DNA of 64,000 nt from assembly GCF_001905665.1 (NCBI RefSeq), contig NZ_LIVX01000010.1:186001-250000 (forward strand), in the 5' to 3' direction. The notes under the pieces are model-generated. The model searched no databases. It saw only the letters and a list, made by a program, of their open reading frames with translations, and was not told where the DNA came from. Shown here piece by piece: positions 52,551 to 64,000 of this stretch (positions are counted from its first letter, which is position 1; each line of letters opens with the position of its first letter). Both the position numbers and the translations under genes were made by a program. This DNA is from Streptomyces sp. CB02261 (GTDB lineage: Bacteria; Actinomycetota; Actinomycetes; Streptomycetales; Streptomycetaceae).

Positions 52551-52585
52551 GTACGGACCCTGGGGTCCGTACCGGCCTCTCCGCG
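52538..52585. terminator. Strong bidirectional terminator
   Basis: Perfect 22-base arms (52538-52559 and 52564-52585) with a 4-base loop, between the MocR and FtsK-like genes. Confidence 0.92.
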
Positions 52586-52601
52586 TGCGCGTGGGTGCCG
52601 C

Positions 52602-54227
52602 TCAGCCCTCCGCGGGGACGGGGGCGTGCAGCGGTGCCGGGCCCGGGTCCGGTTCGGAGCGGGGCGCCGGGGCCGGTTCGGGGGCCGAGCCGATGACGGT
52701 CCCGACCGCCGCGGCCGTCGCCGGGCGGCGCTCCGGGAGGAGGTCCAGGACGGCCTTCCGGTGCGCCTCGCTCGTCGCGTCGTCGTACGGGTCGGGCGTC
52801 GCCGGCACCTGGAGGCGCAGGACCGGGCCGTTGCCCAGGCGCGCGTAGCCGCGGCCCGCCGGGACCTGGGGCGTCGGGGTGGTGTGCGGCTCGGCGCCGA
52901 GGACGGCCGCGATCTGCTCCGGGGCGGCGGGGCCGAGCACGATCCGCGCGCGGGTGTGGGTCCGTACCGTCTCGCTGAGCGTCTCCGCGCTGTCGAACTG
53001 CTCGGCGACCACCACCGTGACCTGGGCGGCCCGCCCGTGCCGCAGGGGCACCTGGAGCAGCTCCTGCGGGTCGGTGCGGCCGTCGGCCGCGGCGAGGTGG
53101 CCGAGGATGCTCGGCCGGTCGACGAGGATCCACAGCGGGCGACGGGTGTCCTCGGGGGCGGGGTGGCCGGCCTGCCGGGCCCGGTTGGCGGCGATCAGGC
53201 GCCGCTCGGTCTCGTGCGCCGCCCACTCCAGGCTCGCGAGGGCGCCGGAGAGCCCGCACTCGACGGCGAGGACGCCGTCGCGGCCGGTCAGGCAGGCGTA
53301 CTCGCCGGTGCCGCCGCCCTCGATGACGAGGACGTCGCCGTGGGAGAGGGCCTGGAGGGCGATGGACCGCAGCAGGGAGGTGGTGCCGCTGCCCGGCTGG
53401 CCCACGACGAGCAGGTGCGGCTCGGTGGAGCGGGGCCCGGTGCGCCAGACCACGGCGGGCGCGTCCTCCGTGCCGTCCGCCGCGATCACGGGGACGGTCC
53501 GCTGGACGGCGTCGGCATCGGTGAAGCCGAGGACGGTCTCGCCCGGCACGGTGACGAAGCGCTGGGCGGCGATGGTGGTGGACAGGGCGGGCAGCACGCT
53601 CATGACGAGCCGGTTGCCCTCCTCGTCCCAGTCGAAGCGGTACTCACGGCCACGCCCCGACTTGGCGTGCAGCAGGTGCTCTACACGCGCGCGTGCGTCG
53701 GGCTCGCCGTCGGCGAAGTACGGGGGGTACGCGATCCTCAGCCTGGTGAGCCGCCCGTCCCCGTCGAAGGCGTACTCCGCGAAGACGCCGCTCCAGTCGC
53801 CTCCGTGGGCGAAGAGGGGGGCGGGGTCCTCGGGGACCGAGAAGTAGGGCACGAGGGCCTCGTACAGGCCCTTGAGCCGGGCGATCTCCGCGTCGTCGGG
53901 TCCGGTCCTGACGACCGGACGCACACGTCCCTTCCACGCGGCCGCGCCCATGAGCGTGACGAGCGCGAGGAGCGGCCCGTACGGCATGAGGGCGATCACC
54001 AGGACGCAGGCCGCGACCAGGAACAGCGTGGGACCACGTCGTTCCTTGGGGGTCGCGGCCCACCTGGCGCGCGCGCTCGCGGCCAGCTTCCGCAGACCAC
54101 GGGAGACCGTGATCAGTGGATGGAGCACGTCGGTGGCGCTGTCGGCGGCCGTGCGCGCGATCTCTCGACTGCGAGCGATCTGTGCGCTGCCGCTGCTCAG
54201 AATGCGGGGGAGTGGTCGCCGGGCCAC
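52602..54227 (-). CDS. FtsK/SpoIIIE-like membrane protein with degenerate P-loop
   Basis: 541 residues. Two membrane helices (about 66-98) precede a cytoplasmic region. The NTPase part has GQPGSGTTSLLRS (276-288), where the Walker A Lys is replaced by Thr, and LWILVDRPS, where the Walker B Glu is replaced by Arg. The overall plan is of FtsK/TraB-type DNA translocases, but ATP hydrolysis looks impaired. The C-terminal 45 residues are Pro/Ala-rich. GTG at 54227 follows CAGGAG. It follows a 64-residue membrane gene by 34 bases, suggesting a two-component membrane assembly. Confidence 0.85.
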   Translation of the reverse strand: MARRPLPRILSSGSAQIARSREIARTAADSATDVLHPLITVSRGLRKLAASARARWAATPKERRGPTLFLVAACVLVIALMPYGPLLALVTLMGAAAWKGRVRPVVRTGPDDAEIARLKGLYEALVPYFSVPEDPAPLFAHGGDWSGVFAEYAFDGDGRLTRLRIAYPPYFADGEPDARARVEHLLHAKSGRGREYRFDWDEEGNRLVMSVLPALSTTIAAQRFVTVPGETVLGFTDADAVQRTVPVIAADGTEDAPAVVWRTGPRSTEPHLLVVGQPGSGTTSLLRSIALQALSHGDVLVIEGGGTGEYACLTGRDGVLAVECGLSGALASLEWAAHETERRLIAANRARQAGHPAPEDTRRPLWILVDRPSILGHLAAADGRTDPQELLQVPLRHGRAAQVTVVVAEQFDSAETLSETVRTHTRARIVLGPAAPEQIAAVLGAEPHTTPTPQVPAGRGYARLGNGPVLRLQVPATPDPYDDATSEAHRKAVLDLLPERRPATAAAVGTVIGSAPEPAPAPRSEPDPGPAPLHAPVPAEG

Positions 54228-54261
54228 GAAGAACTCCTGAAGTGGAAGGGACGGAGGGGCG

Positions 54262-54456
54262 TCAGAACTTGATCCCGCCCAGGAGGCCGGCGAGGCTCTG
54301 CCCGCCCGCCGTGATGCTCGGGGCGATGGCCGTGCCCGCGAGGTAGAAGCCGAACAGCGCGCTGACGAGGGCGTGCGAGGCCTTCATCCCGTCCTTCTTG
54401 AAGAACAGGAAGCAGATGATGCCGAGCAGGACCACGCCTGAGATGGACAGGATCAT
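54262..54456 (-). CDS. Small two-helix membrane protein
   Basis: 64 residues. Helix 1 MILSISGVVLLGIICFLFF is followed by KKDGMKASH and helix 2 HALVSALFGFYLAGTAIAP, then SITAGGQSLAGLLGGIKF. ATG at 54456 has CAGGAGA upstream. First gene of the unit with the FtsK-like gene. Its size, topology and partner recall small spread or pilin-like proteins of conjugative plasmids, but I cannot name it. Confidence 0.82.
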   Translation of the reverse strand: MILSISGVVLLGIICFLFFKKDGMKASHALVSALFGFYLAGTAIAPSITAGGQSLAGLLGGIKF

Positions 54457-54540
54457 TTGGTGTTCTCCTGGGTGAGGGGACAGTCACCATGAGTCCTTCC
54501 AAGTTCACAGCAAGTATCTATGTGACTAAAGGTGCAATAG

Positions 54541-54563
54541 AGTGAAAAACGGGTGTTTTCACT
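54541..54563. promoter_or_regulatory. Palindrome AGTGAAAA-N7-TTTTCACT in an AT-rich promoter region
   Basis: Perfect 8-base arms within an unusually AT-rich patch (about 54490-54565) upstream of the 64-residue gene. The patch also has TATCTATGTGACTAAAGG. The 54457-54766 gap holds no gene that I can support. Probable regulated promoter of the minus-strand unit, and perhaps of the ankyrin gene. Confidence 0.55.
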
Positions 54564-54766
54564 TGACCGGAGGACGTCGGACGGGCTGCCGGGTGGCGAA
54601 AAGTCCGGCGTGCGCTAGAGGGGATGTCCAGGGGGTGGACTGCCGTGATCTTTGCCTCGGCCGAGCACGGTCATGTCCCCGGACGGGCAGTACCCTGTCG
54701 ATTCACTCGTACGGCCGCGCTTGCCGTGCACAGGCCCACCACGCAGGAGAGAGGCGGTCCCACCCG

Positions 54767-55159
54767 ATGAGCGAGACTCCGGACCCCGAGGTCATCGAGC
54801 TGGCGTCCAAGGTCTTCGACCTCGCGCGCACCGGGGACGCCGACGCGCTGGCCGCCTATGTCGACGCGGGCGTCCCCGCGAACCTCACCAACGACAAGGG
54901 CGACTCGCTCGTCATGCTCGCCGCCTACCACGGCCACGCCGCCGCGGTGTCCGCCCTCCTCGCGCGCGGTGCCGACGCCGACCGTGCCAACGACCGCGGC
55001 CAGACCCCGCTCGCGGGCGCCGTCTTCAAGGGCGAGGAGGCCGTGATCCGCGCGCTCCTCGACGGCGGCGCGAATCCGGAAGCCGGGACTCCATCCGCCG
55101 CCGACACCGCACGCATGTTCGGCAAGATCGAACTCCTTGCGCTCTTCGAAACCAGGTGA
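54767..55159 (+). CDS. Ankyrin-repeat protein
   Basis: 130 residues, cytoplasmic. Three ankyrin units are visible: TGDADALAAYVDAGVPANLTNDKGDSLVMLAAYHGHAAAVSALL, ARGADADRANDRGQTPLAGAVFKGEEAVIRALLDGG and ANPEAGTPSAADTARMFGKIELLALF. A protein-protein adaptor. ATG at 54767 follows GAGAGAGGCGG at a distance. Divergent from the membrane pair; target unknown. Confidence 0.92.
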   Translation: MSETPDPEVIELASKVFDLARTGDADALAAYVDAGVPANLTNDKGDSLVMLAAYHGHAAAVSALLARGADADRANDRGQTPLAGAVFKGEEAVIRALLDGGANPEAGTPSAADTARMFGKIELLALFETR

Positions 55160-55228
55160 ACGGGTACTGAACCCCAGGTGAGAGCGGCGTCGTAAATGTG
55201 GTCGCGGTGGCGAAATGGGTGGGTCATC

Positions 55229-55333
55229 ATGACGTCGGGCCCGGTCGACCGGGCCATCGACGAGAGGCAGAGGAAGATGGTCACTGGCAAGCGCAGGACG
55301 ACGGGCGGCCCGACATGTTGCCGCACGGCCTAG
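55229..55333 (+). CDS. Possible 34-residue peptide gene
   Basis: ATG at 55229 encodes MTSGPVDRAIDERQRKM, then a basic Thr/Cys-rich end (GKRRTTGGPTCCRTA). There is no strong ribosome site. The basic tail with paired cysteines is unusual for random GC-rich sequence, but coding is unproven. Confidence 0.3.
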   Translation: MTSGPVDRAIDERQRKMVTGKRRTTGGPTCCRTA

Positions 55334-55414
55334 GCGTACAGCGATGTACAGCCTGACCCGGGTCATCCCGGTCTCCCCCGGTCGTGTCGACAGCTTGATG
55401 TGAGGCGTCTCCCC

Positions 55415-56830
55415 ATGTTCGATCCAGTCATAGCGCCGAGCGGCACCCTGCTCGGCCTGCTGCAGCGGGGCCGCGGCGACGGCACCCTGCACGCGCTCGC
55501 CGCGCCACGCGCCGAGGCCCTCGCGGCCCTCAACCACTGCGTTCTCGACGACCCCCGCCACGACTGGCAGGTCGAGAACCGCTCCCTCTACTACGCCCGT
55601 CTCTACCTGGACCTCCACGGCGGTCTCGACGAGATCGAGGCGCACCTCCTGGGCGCCGAGGACATCCTCGACACCGAGGAGTCCAGGACCGGGCTGGCGC
55701 TCGCCGTCCTCGGGCACCTCGCGTCCTACGGCCGCCAGGACGCCCTGCTCCTGCTCCGCCGTTACGCGGCGACCGGCACGAACTGGGCCTGGGCCCTCGA
55801 CGAGCTGGCGCTCCGCGACGACGACGCCGGACTCCGCGCGCTCGCCGCCCCCGTACTGGCCCGCTTCCCGGCCGACGCGGAGGGCGACGCCGAGCTGGCC
55901 CGTGTCGTGCGGGACGCCTTCGAGCCCCGCCCGTGGCGCCTGTGGGCCGAGGACCAGCGCGACGCCGTCGGCGCCCGGGTCAGGGCCGCCCAGGAACAGG
56001 GCTCCTTCGACCGCTGGCAGCGCCAGATGCGCCCCGCCGGGCCCCGCCCCGGATGGAGCGTGCGGGCCGTCCTCGACTGGGCGCAGGAGGGGTACGAGCG
56101 CGGAGCCGTGCTCTACGGCCCCGCCGCCCGCTGCCTGGCCGCCGTCGCCGGACCCGAGGACCGGCCCGAACTCCTCGCCGCCGCCAGGCACGGCGCCGTG
56201 GGCGCCCGGGGTGCCGCCCTGCACCACCTCGCCGCGTCACGGGACCCCGCCGTCCTCGACCTCGTCGAGGCCGCCGCCGACGGCGACTCCGGCGAGGTCG
56301 CCGACGCGGCCGTCGCCGCCTACCGGCGCATGTGCGGCGAGGACGCGGTCGCCCGCGCCCGCGCGTGGGTCCGCAGGACCGACGCCCTCGGCGCCGCCGC
56401 CGCCGACGTGCTCGCCTGCCGCGGCACCGCCCAGGACTCCCCCTCCGTCCTCGGCGCGCTCCGCGACACCATCCGCTCCCAAGGCCCCGACTCGCCCGCG
56501 CTCGCCGGGCTCGTCGACGGCGCCGGACGCCTCGGCATCGCCTGTGCGGCACCCGTGCTCCGCCACGTCTACCGCGAGACGGCCTCCTCCCAGCTACGCG
56601 GGCGCGTGGCCGTCGCCCTCGCCGCCACCGACCCCACCTTCCCGACCGGCTTCGCCGTCGAATGCCTCTGGGACTGCGAGGAGACCACCCGCGAGGTCGC
56701 GGCCCAGCACGCCGAGACCGGAGACGTACGCGTCGCCGAACGACTGCGCCGTCTCGCCGCCGACCCGGCCGAGGAGGTCGAGGTCCAGACAGCGGTCCGC
56801 AACCGGATAGGCCCGGACCTCCAGGTCTGA
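55415..56830 (+). CDS. HEAT-repeat-like protein
   Basis: 471 residues, soluble and nearly all helical with repeated 30-40 residue units (DRPELLAAARHGAVGARGAALHHLAASRDPAVLDLVEAAADGD is a clear example). Residues about 60-85 (ENRSLYYARLYLDLHGGLDEIEAHL) are a conserved-looking N-terminal block. ATG at 55415 is preferred; GTG at 55400 is possible. Likely an adaptor or scaffold; no catalytic motif seen. Confidence 0.86.
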   Translation: MFDPVIAPSGTLLGLLQRGRGDGTLHALAAPRAEALAALNHCVLDDPRHDWQVENRSLYYARLYLDLHGGLDEIEAHLLGAEDILDTEESRTGLALAVLGHLASYGRQDALLLLRRYAATGTNWAWALDELALRDDDAGLRALAAPVLARFPADAEGDAELARVVRDAFEPRPWRLWAEDQRDAVGARVRAAQEQGSFDRWQRQMRPAGPRPGWSVRAVLDWAQEGYERGAVLYGPAARCLAAVAGPEDRPELLAAARHGAVGARGAALHHLAASRDPAVLDLVEAAADGDSGEVADAAVAAYRRMCGEDAVARARAWVRRTDALGAAAADVLACRGTAQDSPSVLGALRDTIRSQGPDSPALAGLVDGAGRLGIACAAPVLRHVYRETASSQLRGRVAVALAATDPTFPTGFAVECLWDCEETTREVAAQHAETGDVRVAERLRRLAADPAEEVEVQTAVRNRIGPDLQV

Positions 56831-57176
56831 CCCCGGCCACCCCCGCCCCCGGGGCGGCGCGGCCCCCGGCGGAGCACCCGCCGAGCGAGGCCCCGCCCCG
56901 GGGGATCGGGAACCCCGGACCGCCCGGGCGGACCCCGAAGCGCCGGGGCGGGGGCACGTGGCCGAGCCGCCCGGCGGCCCGCGCGGGACGCCCCTCGGTG
57001 TCCGGGCGAGGCACGCGCGTGAGCCGCCCGGGCCTCCCGCGCGGAACGGCTCACGGGGCTCCGGAGGCGGTGCGCACGAGCCGCCCGGCGGCCCCGCGCG
57101 AAACGCTCATGGGACGTTCCCTCCCCGTCCAGATCGACGTTGACGGGGACACGCCGAGCGGGACGACAACACCCGT
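56831..57176. repeat. Intergenic region with 57-bp tandem repeat
   Basis: 346 bases of extreme G+C without a supportable gene. A core beginning GAGCCGCCCGG recurs at 56964, 57021 and 57078, exactly 57 bases apart, with about 27 conserved bases in each. The region before the glycosyltransferase start contains TTGACG at 57138, a possible -35. Confidence 0.7.
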
Positions 57177-58298
57177 ATGCGTGTCGTCATCGTCACCGAA
57201 TCCTTCCCTCCCGACGTCAACGGTGTGGCGCACTGCGCCCTGCAGACCGCGCGCCATCTCGTCCGACGGGGCCACACCCCGCTCGTCATCGCCCCCGCCG
57301 TCGCCGACCAGGGCGATGACGCCGACGCGCCCTGCGCCGTCGTCCGGGTGCCCTCCCTTCCGCTCCCCGGCTATCCGCAGGTCCGCGTCGCCCTGCCGAG
57401 CCGCCGCGTCGCCGCCGCCATCGCCGCCCACCGCGCCGACCTCGTCCACCTCGCCGGCCCGTTCGTCCTCGGGGTCCGGGGCATGACGGCGGCCGCCCGC
57501 CTCGGCATCCCCGCCGTCGCCGTCTACCAGACCGACCTCGCCGGCTACGCCCGCACCTACGTGGGTACCGGTGAGGGAGCCGCCTGGCGGCGCCTGCGCG
57601 CCGTCCACGGAGCGGCCGACCGCACCCTCGCCCCTTCCTCCGCCGCCGTCCGCGACCTGGAGGCCCACGGCATCGGCCGCATCCGGCTCTGGGGGCGCGG
57701 CGTGGACACCGTCCGCTTCCGCCCCGGGCTGCGCGACGACGTCCTGCGCCGGGAACTGGCACCCGACGGGGAACTCCTCGTCGGCTACGTCGGCCGCCTG
57801 GCCCCCGAGAAGCGCGTGGACCTCCTCTCCGGAGCGGGCGACCTCCCCGGCGTACGGCTGGTGGTCGTCGGCGACGGGCCGTCCGGGCCCGCGCTGCGCA
57901 CCGCCCTGCCGGGCGCCCGGTTCCTGGGCCGCCGCACCGGCGCCGACCTCGCCCGGATCTTCGCCTCGCTCGACGTATTCGTCCACACCGGCCCCTTCGA
58001 GACCTTCTGCCAGACCGTCCAGGAGGCCATGGCGAGCGGCGTCCCCGTGGTCGCCCCGGCCGCCGGCGGGCCGCTGGACCTCGTCGACCACGGCCGCGAC
58101 GGGCTCCTCGTACCGCCTGAGGACCCGGACGCGCTGCGCGAGGCCGTCGCCGGCCTCGCCGCCGCGCCGGAGCTGCGGGCCGCGTACGGCGGGGCGGGGC
58201 GTGCCGCGGTCGAGGGCCGTACCTGGGAGGCCCTCGGGGACGAACTGATCGGCCACTACCTGGAGGTCCTGCGCGAGCGGACGGCGGTGGCGGCGTGA
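57177..58298 (+). CDS. GT4 glycosyltransferase, MgtA/PimB-like mannosyltransferase
   Basis: 373 residues, GT-B fold. MRVVIVTESFPPDVNGVAHCALQTARHLVRRGH is the acceptor-domain start; YVGRLAPEKRVDLL and FETFCQTVQEAMASGVPVVA (E-x7-E nucleotide-sugar motif) are in the C-terminal domain. It is most like actinobacterial GDP-mannose-dependent alpha-mannosyltransferases acting on lipid acceptors at the inner membrane face. Its stop overlaps the next start (GTGA). Confidence 0.9.
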   Translation: MRVVIVTESFPPDVNGVAHCALQTARHLVRRGHTPLVIAPAVADQGDDADAPCAVVRVPSLPLPGYPQVRVALPSRRVAAAIAAHRADLVHLAGPFVLGVRGMTAAARLGIPAVAVYQTDLAGYARTYVGTGEGAAWRRLRAVHGAADRTLAPSSAAVRDLEAHGIGRIRLWGRGVDTVRFRPGLRDDVLRRELAPDGELLVGYVGRLAPEKRVDLLSGAGDLPGVRLVVVGDGPSGPALRTALPGARFLGRRTGADLARIFASLDVFVHTGPFETFCQTVQEAMASGVPVVAPAAGGPLDLVDHGRDGLLVPPEDPDALREAVAGLAAAPELRAAYGGAGRAAVEGRTWEALGDELIGHYLEVLRERTAVAA

Positions 58299-59473
58299 GC
58301 GGCGACGACGTACGCGGCGGGCTGCGGATCGTGCGGCTCGCCAACTTCGTGACCTCCACCTCGGGCGGCCTCCGCACCGCCCTCGACCAGCTCGGCCGCG
58401 GCTATCTCGCGGCCGGTCACGAACCGGTCCTCGTGGTCCCCGGTGACGTCGGGAGCGACCGTCACACCGCGCAGGGCCGGGTCGTCACCCTGCCCGGTCC
58501 CGTGCTGCCCGGCACCGGCGGCTACCGGGTCCTCGCCGACCGACGCCGGGTCCACAGTCTCCTCGACGCCCTCGCCCCCGACCGGATCGAGGTGTCGGAC
58601 CGTACGACCCTGCGGTGGACGGGGGAGTGGGCGCGGCGGGCCCGAGTGCCCTCCGTGATGGTCTCCCACGAGACCGCGGACGGGGTGCTGCGCACCTGGG
58701 GCGTGCCCCCGGCGCTCGCGGCCCGTGCTGCGGACCGGCTCAACCGCCGGACCGCCTGGGCCTTCGGGCGGATCGTCTGCACCACGGAGTGGGCGGAACG
58801 CGAGTTCCTGCGCGTCGGGGCCCGCAACGTCGTACGGGCCCCGCTCGGTGTGGACCTCGCCCGCTGCCGGCCCGGGCGGCGCAGCGCCGAGCTGCGGGCC
58901 CGGTACGCCCAGGGGGAGCGGGTCCTGCTCCTGCTCTGTTCGCGCCTCTCCGTCGAGAAGCGGCCCGGCACCGCCCTGGACGCCCTCGCCGAGCTGCGGG
59001 ATGCGGGCGTCGCCGCCGCCCTGGTGGTCGCGGGCGACGGGCCGCTGCGGGGTGCCCTGGAGCGGCGGGCGCGGGAACGGCGGCTCCCGGTGCGGTTCGT
59101 GGGGCACCTCGCCGACCGGGATGCCCTCGCGGACCTCCAGGCATCGGCCGACGTGTGCCTCGCCCCGGGGCCGGCGGAGACGTTCGGTCTCTCCGCGCTC
59201 GAAGCCCTGGCCTGCGGAACCCCGGTCGTCGTCAGCGCCTCCTCCGCGCTGCCCGAGGTGGTCGGCACCGCGGGGGCCGCCGCCGTGGACACGCCGGGGG
59301 CCTTCGCCTCCGCCGTCCGGGGCCTCCTCGCGGAACCGGAGACCGCCCGCCGCGGGGCAGCACGCGCGCGTGCGGAAGGCTTCACCTGGGACCGTTCCGT
59401 CAGGGCCTTCCTCCGGGCTCACGACGCCCTCCCGGCGCCGGAGCCGCGCCTCCCCGAGGAGGCCCGCCGATGA
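58295..59473 (+). CDS. GT4 glycosyltransferase
   Basis: 392 residues, GT-B fold. IVRLANFVTSTSGGLRTALDQLGRGYLAAGHEPVLVVPGD begins the acceptor domain. SRLSVEKRPGTALDALAEL and PGPAETFGLSALEALACGTPVV hold the donor-site E-x7-E. GTG at 58295 overlaps the first glycosyltransferase stop, so both probably act in series on one glycolipid or glycoconjugate. Donor and acceptor unknown. Confidence 0.9.
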   Translation: MSGDDVRGGLRIVRLANFVTSTSGGLRTALDQLGRGYLAAGHEPVLVVPGDVGSDRHTAQGRVVTLPGPVLPGTGGYRVLADRRRVHSLLDALAPDRIEVSDRTTLRWTGEWARRARVPSVMVSHETADGVLRTWGVPPALAARAADRLNRRTAWAFGRIVCTTEWAEREFLRVGARNVVRAPLGVDLARCRPGRRSAELRARYAQGERVLLLLCSRLSVEKRPGTALDALAELRDAGVAAALVVAGDGPLRGALERRARERRLPVRFVGHLADRDALADLQASADVCLAPGPAETFGLSALEALACGTPVVVSASSALPEVVGTAGAAAVDTPGAFASAVRGLLAEPETARRGAARARAEGFTWDRSVRAFLRAHDALPAPEPRLPEEARR

Positions 59474-60554
59474 CACAGGACCAGGCGACGGGCCCTGCAC
59501 CCGTCCCGGGCCTCACCACCCCCGCTCCTGTTCTCGCCATGCCCGCCCGTGGTCCGGTTCTCACCGCGGGCGACCCTGTTCTCACCACGCCCGCCCCTGG
59601 TCCGGTTCTCACCGCTCCCGCCCGCGTGCCGGTCCTCGCCACGCCCGCCCCCGTCACGGGCCTCACCGCGCCCGCCCCCGAGCCGGTCCTCACCACCCCC
59701 TCCCCGGTCGCGGTCGCCGCCGCCCGCGTCCGGTTCGTCGTGCTCGGGGACTCGCTCAGCGAGGGCGTGGGGGACCGCGTGGACGGCGTCTGGCGGGGGT
59801 GGGCGCCGCTGCTCGCCGACGGACTCCCCGGCGACGGGCAGGAGACCGCGTTCCTGAACCTCGCCGTCAGCGGGGCCCTCAGCGGGGACGTCGCCGCACG
59901 GCAGGCTCCCCGCGCCCTCGCCTTCCGGCCGCACCTCGCCTCCGTCGTCGTCGGCGTCAACGACACCCTGCGCCGCACCTTCGACATCGGGCTCCTCGCC
60001 CGCCACCTGGACCGCGTCTGCGCCGACCTCGACGCCGTCGGAGCCGTACTCCTGACCGCCTGCCTGCCCGACCCCGGCCGGATGCTCGGGCTGCCCCCTC
60101 CGCTGGTGCGCCCGCTCGCCCGCCGCCAGCGGGCGGTCAACGCCGTCGTGCACGCCCTCTCCACCCGGTACGGGGCCGTCCACCTGCACCTCGCCGACGA
60201 CACCTGGACCGAGGACCGCACCCTGTGGAGCGTGGACCGGCTCCATCCCGGCGAGCGCGGCCACCGGGCCGTCGCCGAGGGCTTCCACCGGCTGCTCGCC
60301 GCCCGGGGACTCGCCCACGGCGCTCCGCCCGCGCGCGAGCCCGCCCAGCCGCCGCCGACCCGGGCCGAGGCCGCGCTCTGGCTCGCCACCGCCGGCACCG
60401 GCTGGCTCCTCCGCCGCAGTCGCGACCTGCTCCCCCAGCTTCTGCTGCTCGCCGGCGCCGAGCTGCGCCACTGGGCCGACGGCACGGGCCCCGCCCCCCT
60501 CGACGCGCGCGCGGACGACGCCCTCGCCGACGCCCTCGCGGCCACAATGGGGAG

Positions 60555-60558
<4 letters not shown>
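59470..60558 (+). CDS. SGNH/GDSL hydrolase with N-terminal Pro/Val repeat
   Basis: 362 residues. Residues about 9-75 are a 9-residue repeat (PAPGPVLTA type, seven or so copies). The SGNH domain follows: VVLGDSLSEGVGD (Ser), LNLAVSGALSGD (Gly), VVGVNDTLRRTF (Asn) and VDRLHPGERGH (Asp-His). No signal peptide is visible, so it is probably cytoplasmic or membrane-associated via the C-terminal Leu-rich segment. ATG at 59470 overlaps the upstream stop. Possibly a deacylase for the glycoconjugate made by the two preceding enzymes. Confidence 0.88.

Positions 60559-64000
<3,442 letters not shown>

Noticed and set aside
52602..54563. Remnant of an integrative conjugative element
   Set aside because: No integrase, excisionase, replication initiator, tRNA junction or direct att repeats seen; flanking genes are ordinary chromosomal ones.

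Overview
This window is chromosomal DNA of a Streptomyces (or a very close actinomycete). The evidence is the very high G+C with G/C at third codon positions, frequent GTG and TTG starts, ATGA/GTGA stop-start overlaps, and marker genes such as RbpA, a DUF574/SAV2177-type methyltransferase and the chitinase-type promoter repeats. It reads as conserved chromosomal core, not a mobile island. I saw no integrase, transposase, attachment site, CRISPR array, tRNA or rRNA.

Layout. 1-8225: housekeeping block with the end of metK, priA, a small helix-turn-helix gene on the minus strand, fmt, rsmB, rpe and a SorC/DeoR-type sugar-sensing regulator. 8368-9137: a lipoprotein ribonuclease of the RNase Sa family overlapping its barstar-type inhibitor. 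9239-12330: a GuaB1/GMP-reductase-type enzyme, a GNAT acetyltransferase and an SGNH hydrolase. 12620-18060: amino-acid permease, Lrp-type regulator, a secreted protein, a nitrilase-family amidase and a flavin amino-acid monooxygenase. The last two look like DavA/DavB of the L-lysine to 5-aminovalerate route, and the permease and amidase upstream regions share a spaced GCGCAAC box pair. 18074-25444: DUF5995 protein, uracil/xanthine permease, a divergent MFS/ROK pair around a palindrome, and a modular GH18 chitinase with its typical promoter repeats.

25720-31872: FMN riboswitch followed by ribD-ribE-ribM-ribBA-ribH, then hisE, hisG and a PH-domain membrane protein. 32105-36636: tandem CNNM/CBS transporters behind an unidentified hairpin-rich leader, and an EccA-like AAA ATPase. 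36946-45158: P-loop kinase, exported C39-like peptidase, DUF574 methyltransferase, small proteins, acyl-CoA dehydrogenase, a second Lrp regulator and a YtcJ-like amidohydrolase. 45667-47640: polyprenol-phosphate mannose synthase, FxsA and RbpA, the last with a sigma-R promoter. 47896-52367: MFS transporter, then GDPD and YczE-like genes divergent from a MocR/YczR-type PLP regulator. 52602-56830: an FtsK/SpoIIIE-like membrane protein with a degenerate P-loop, a 64-residue membrane partner, an ankyrin protein and a HEAT-type protein. 57177-64000: four translationally coupled genes, namely two GT4 glycosyltransferases, an SGNH hydrolase and a 5-oxoprolinase/hydantoinase that runs off the window.

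The items most worth following are the lysine-amide module with its shared promoter boxes, the lipid-anchored RNase/barstar pair, the structured leader before the CNNM genes, the YczE/YczR/GDPD locus and the FtsK-like/64-residue pair.
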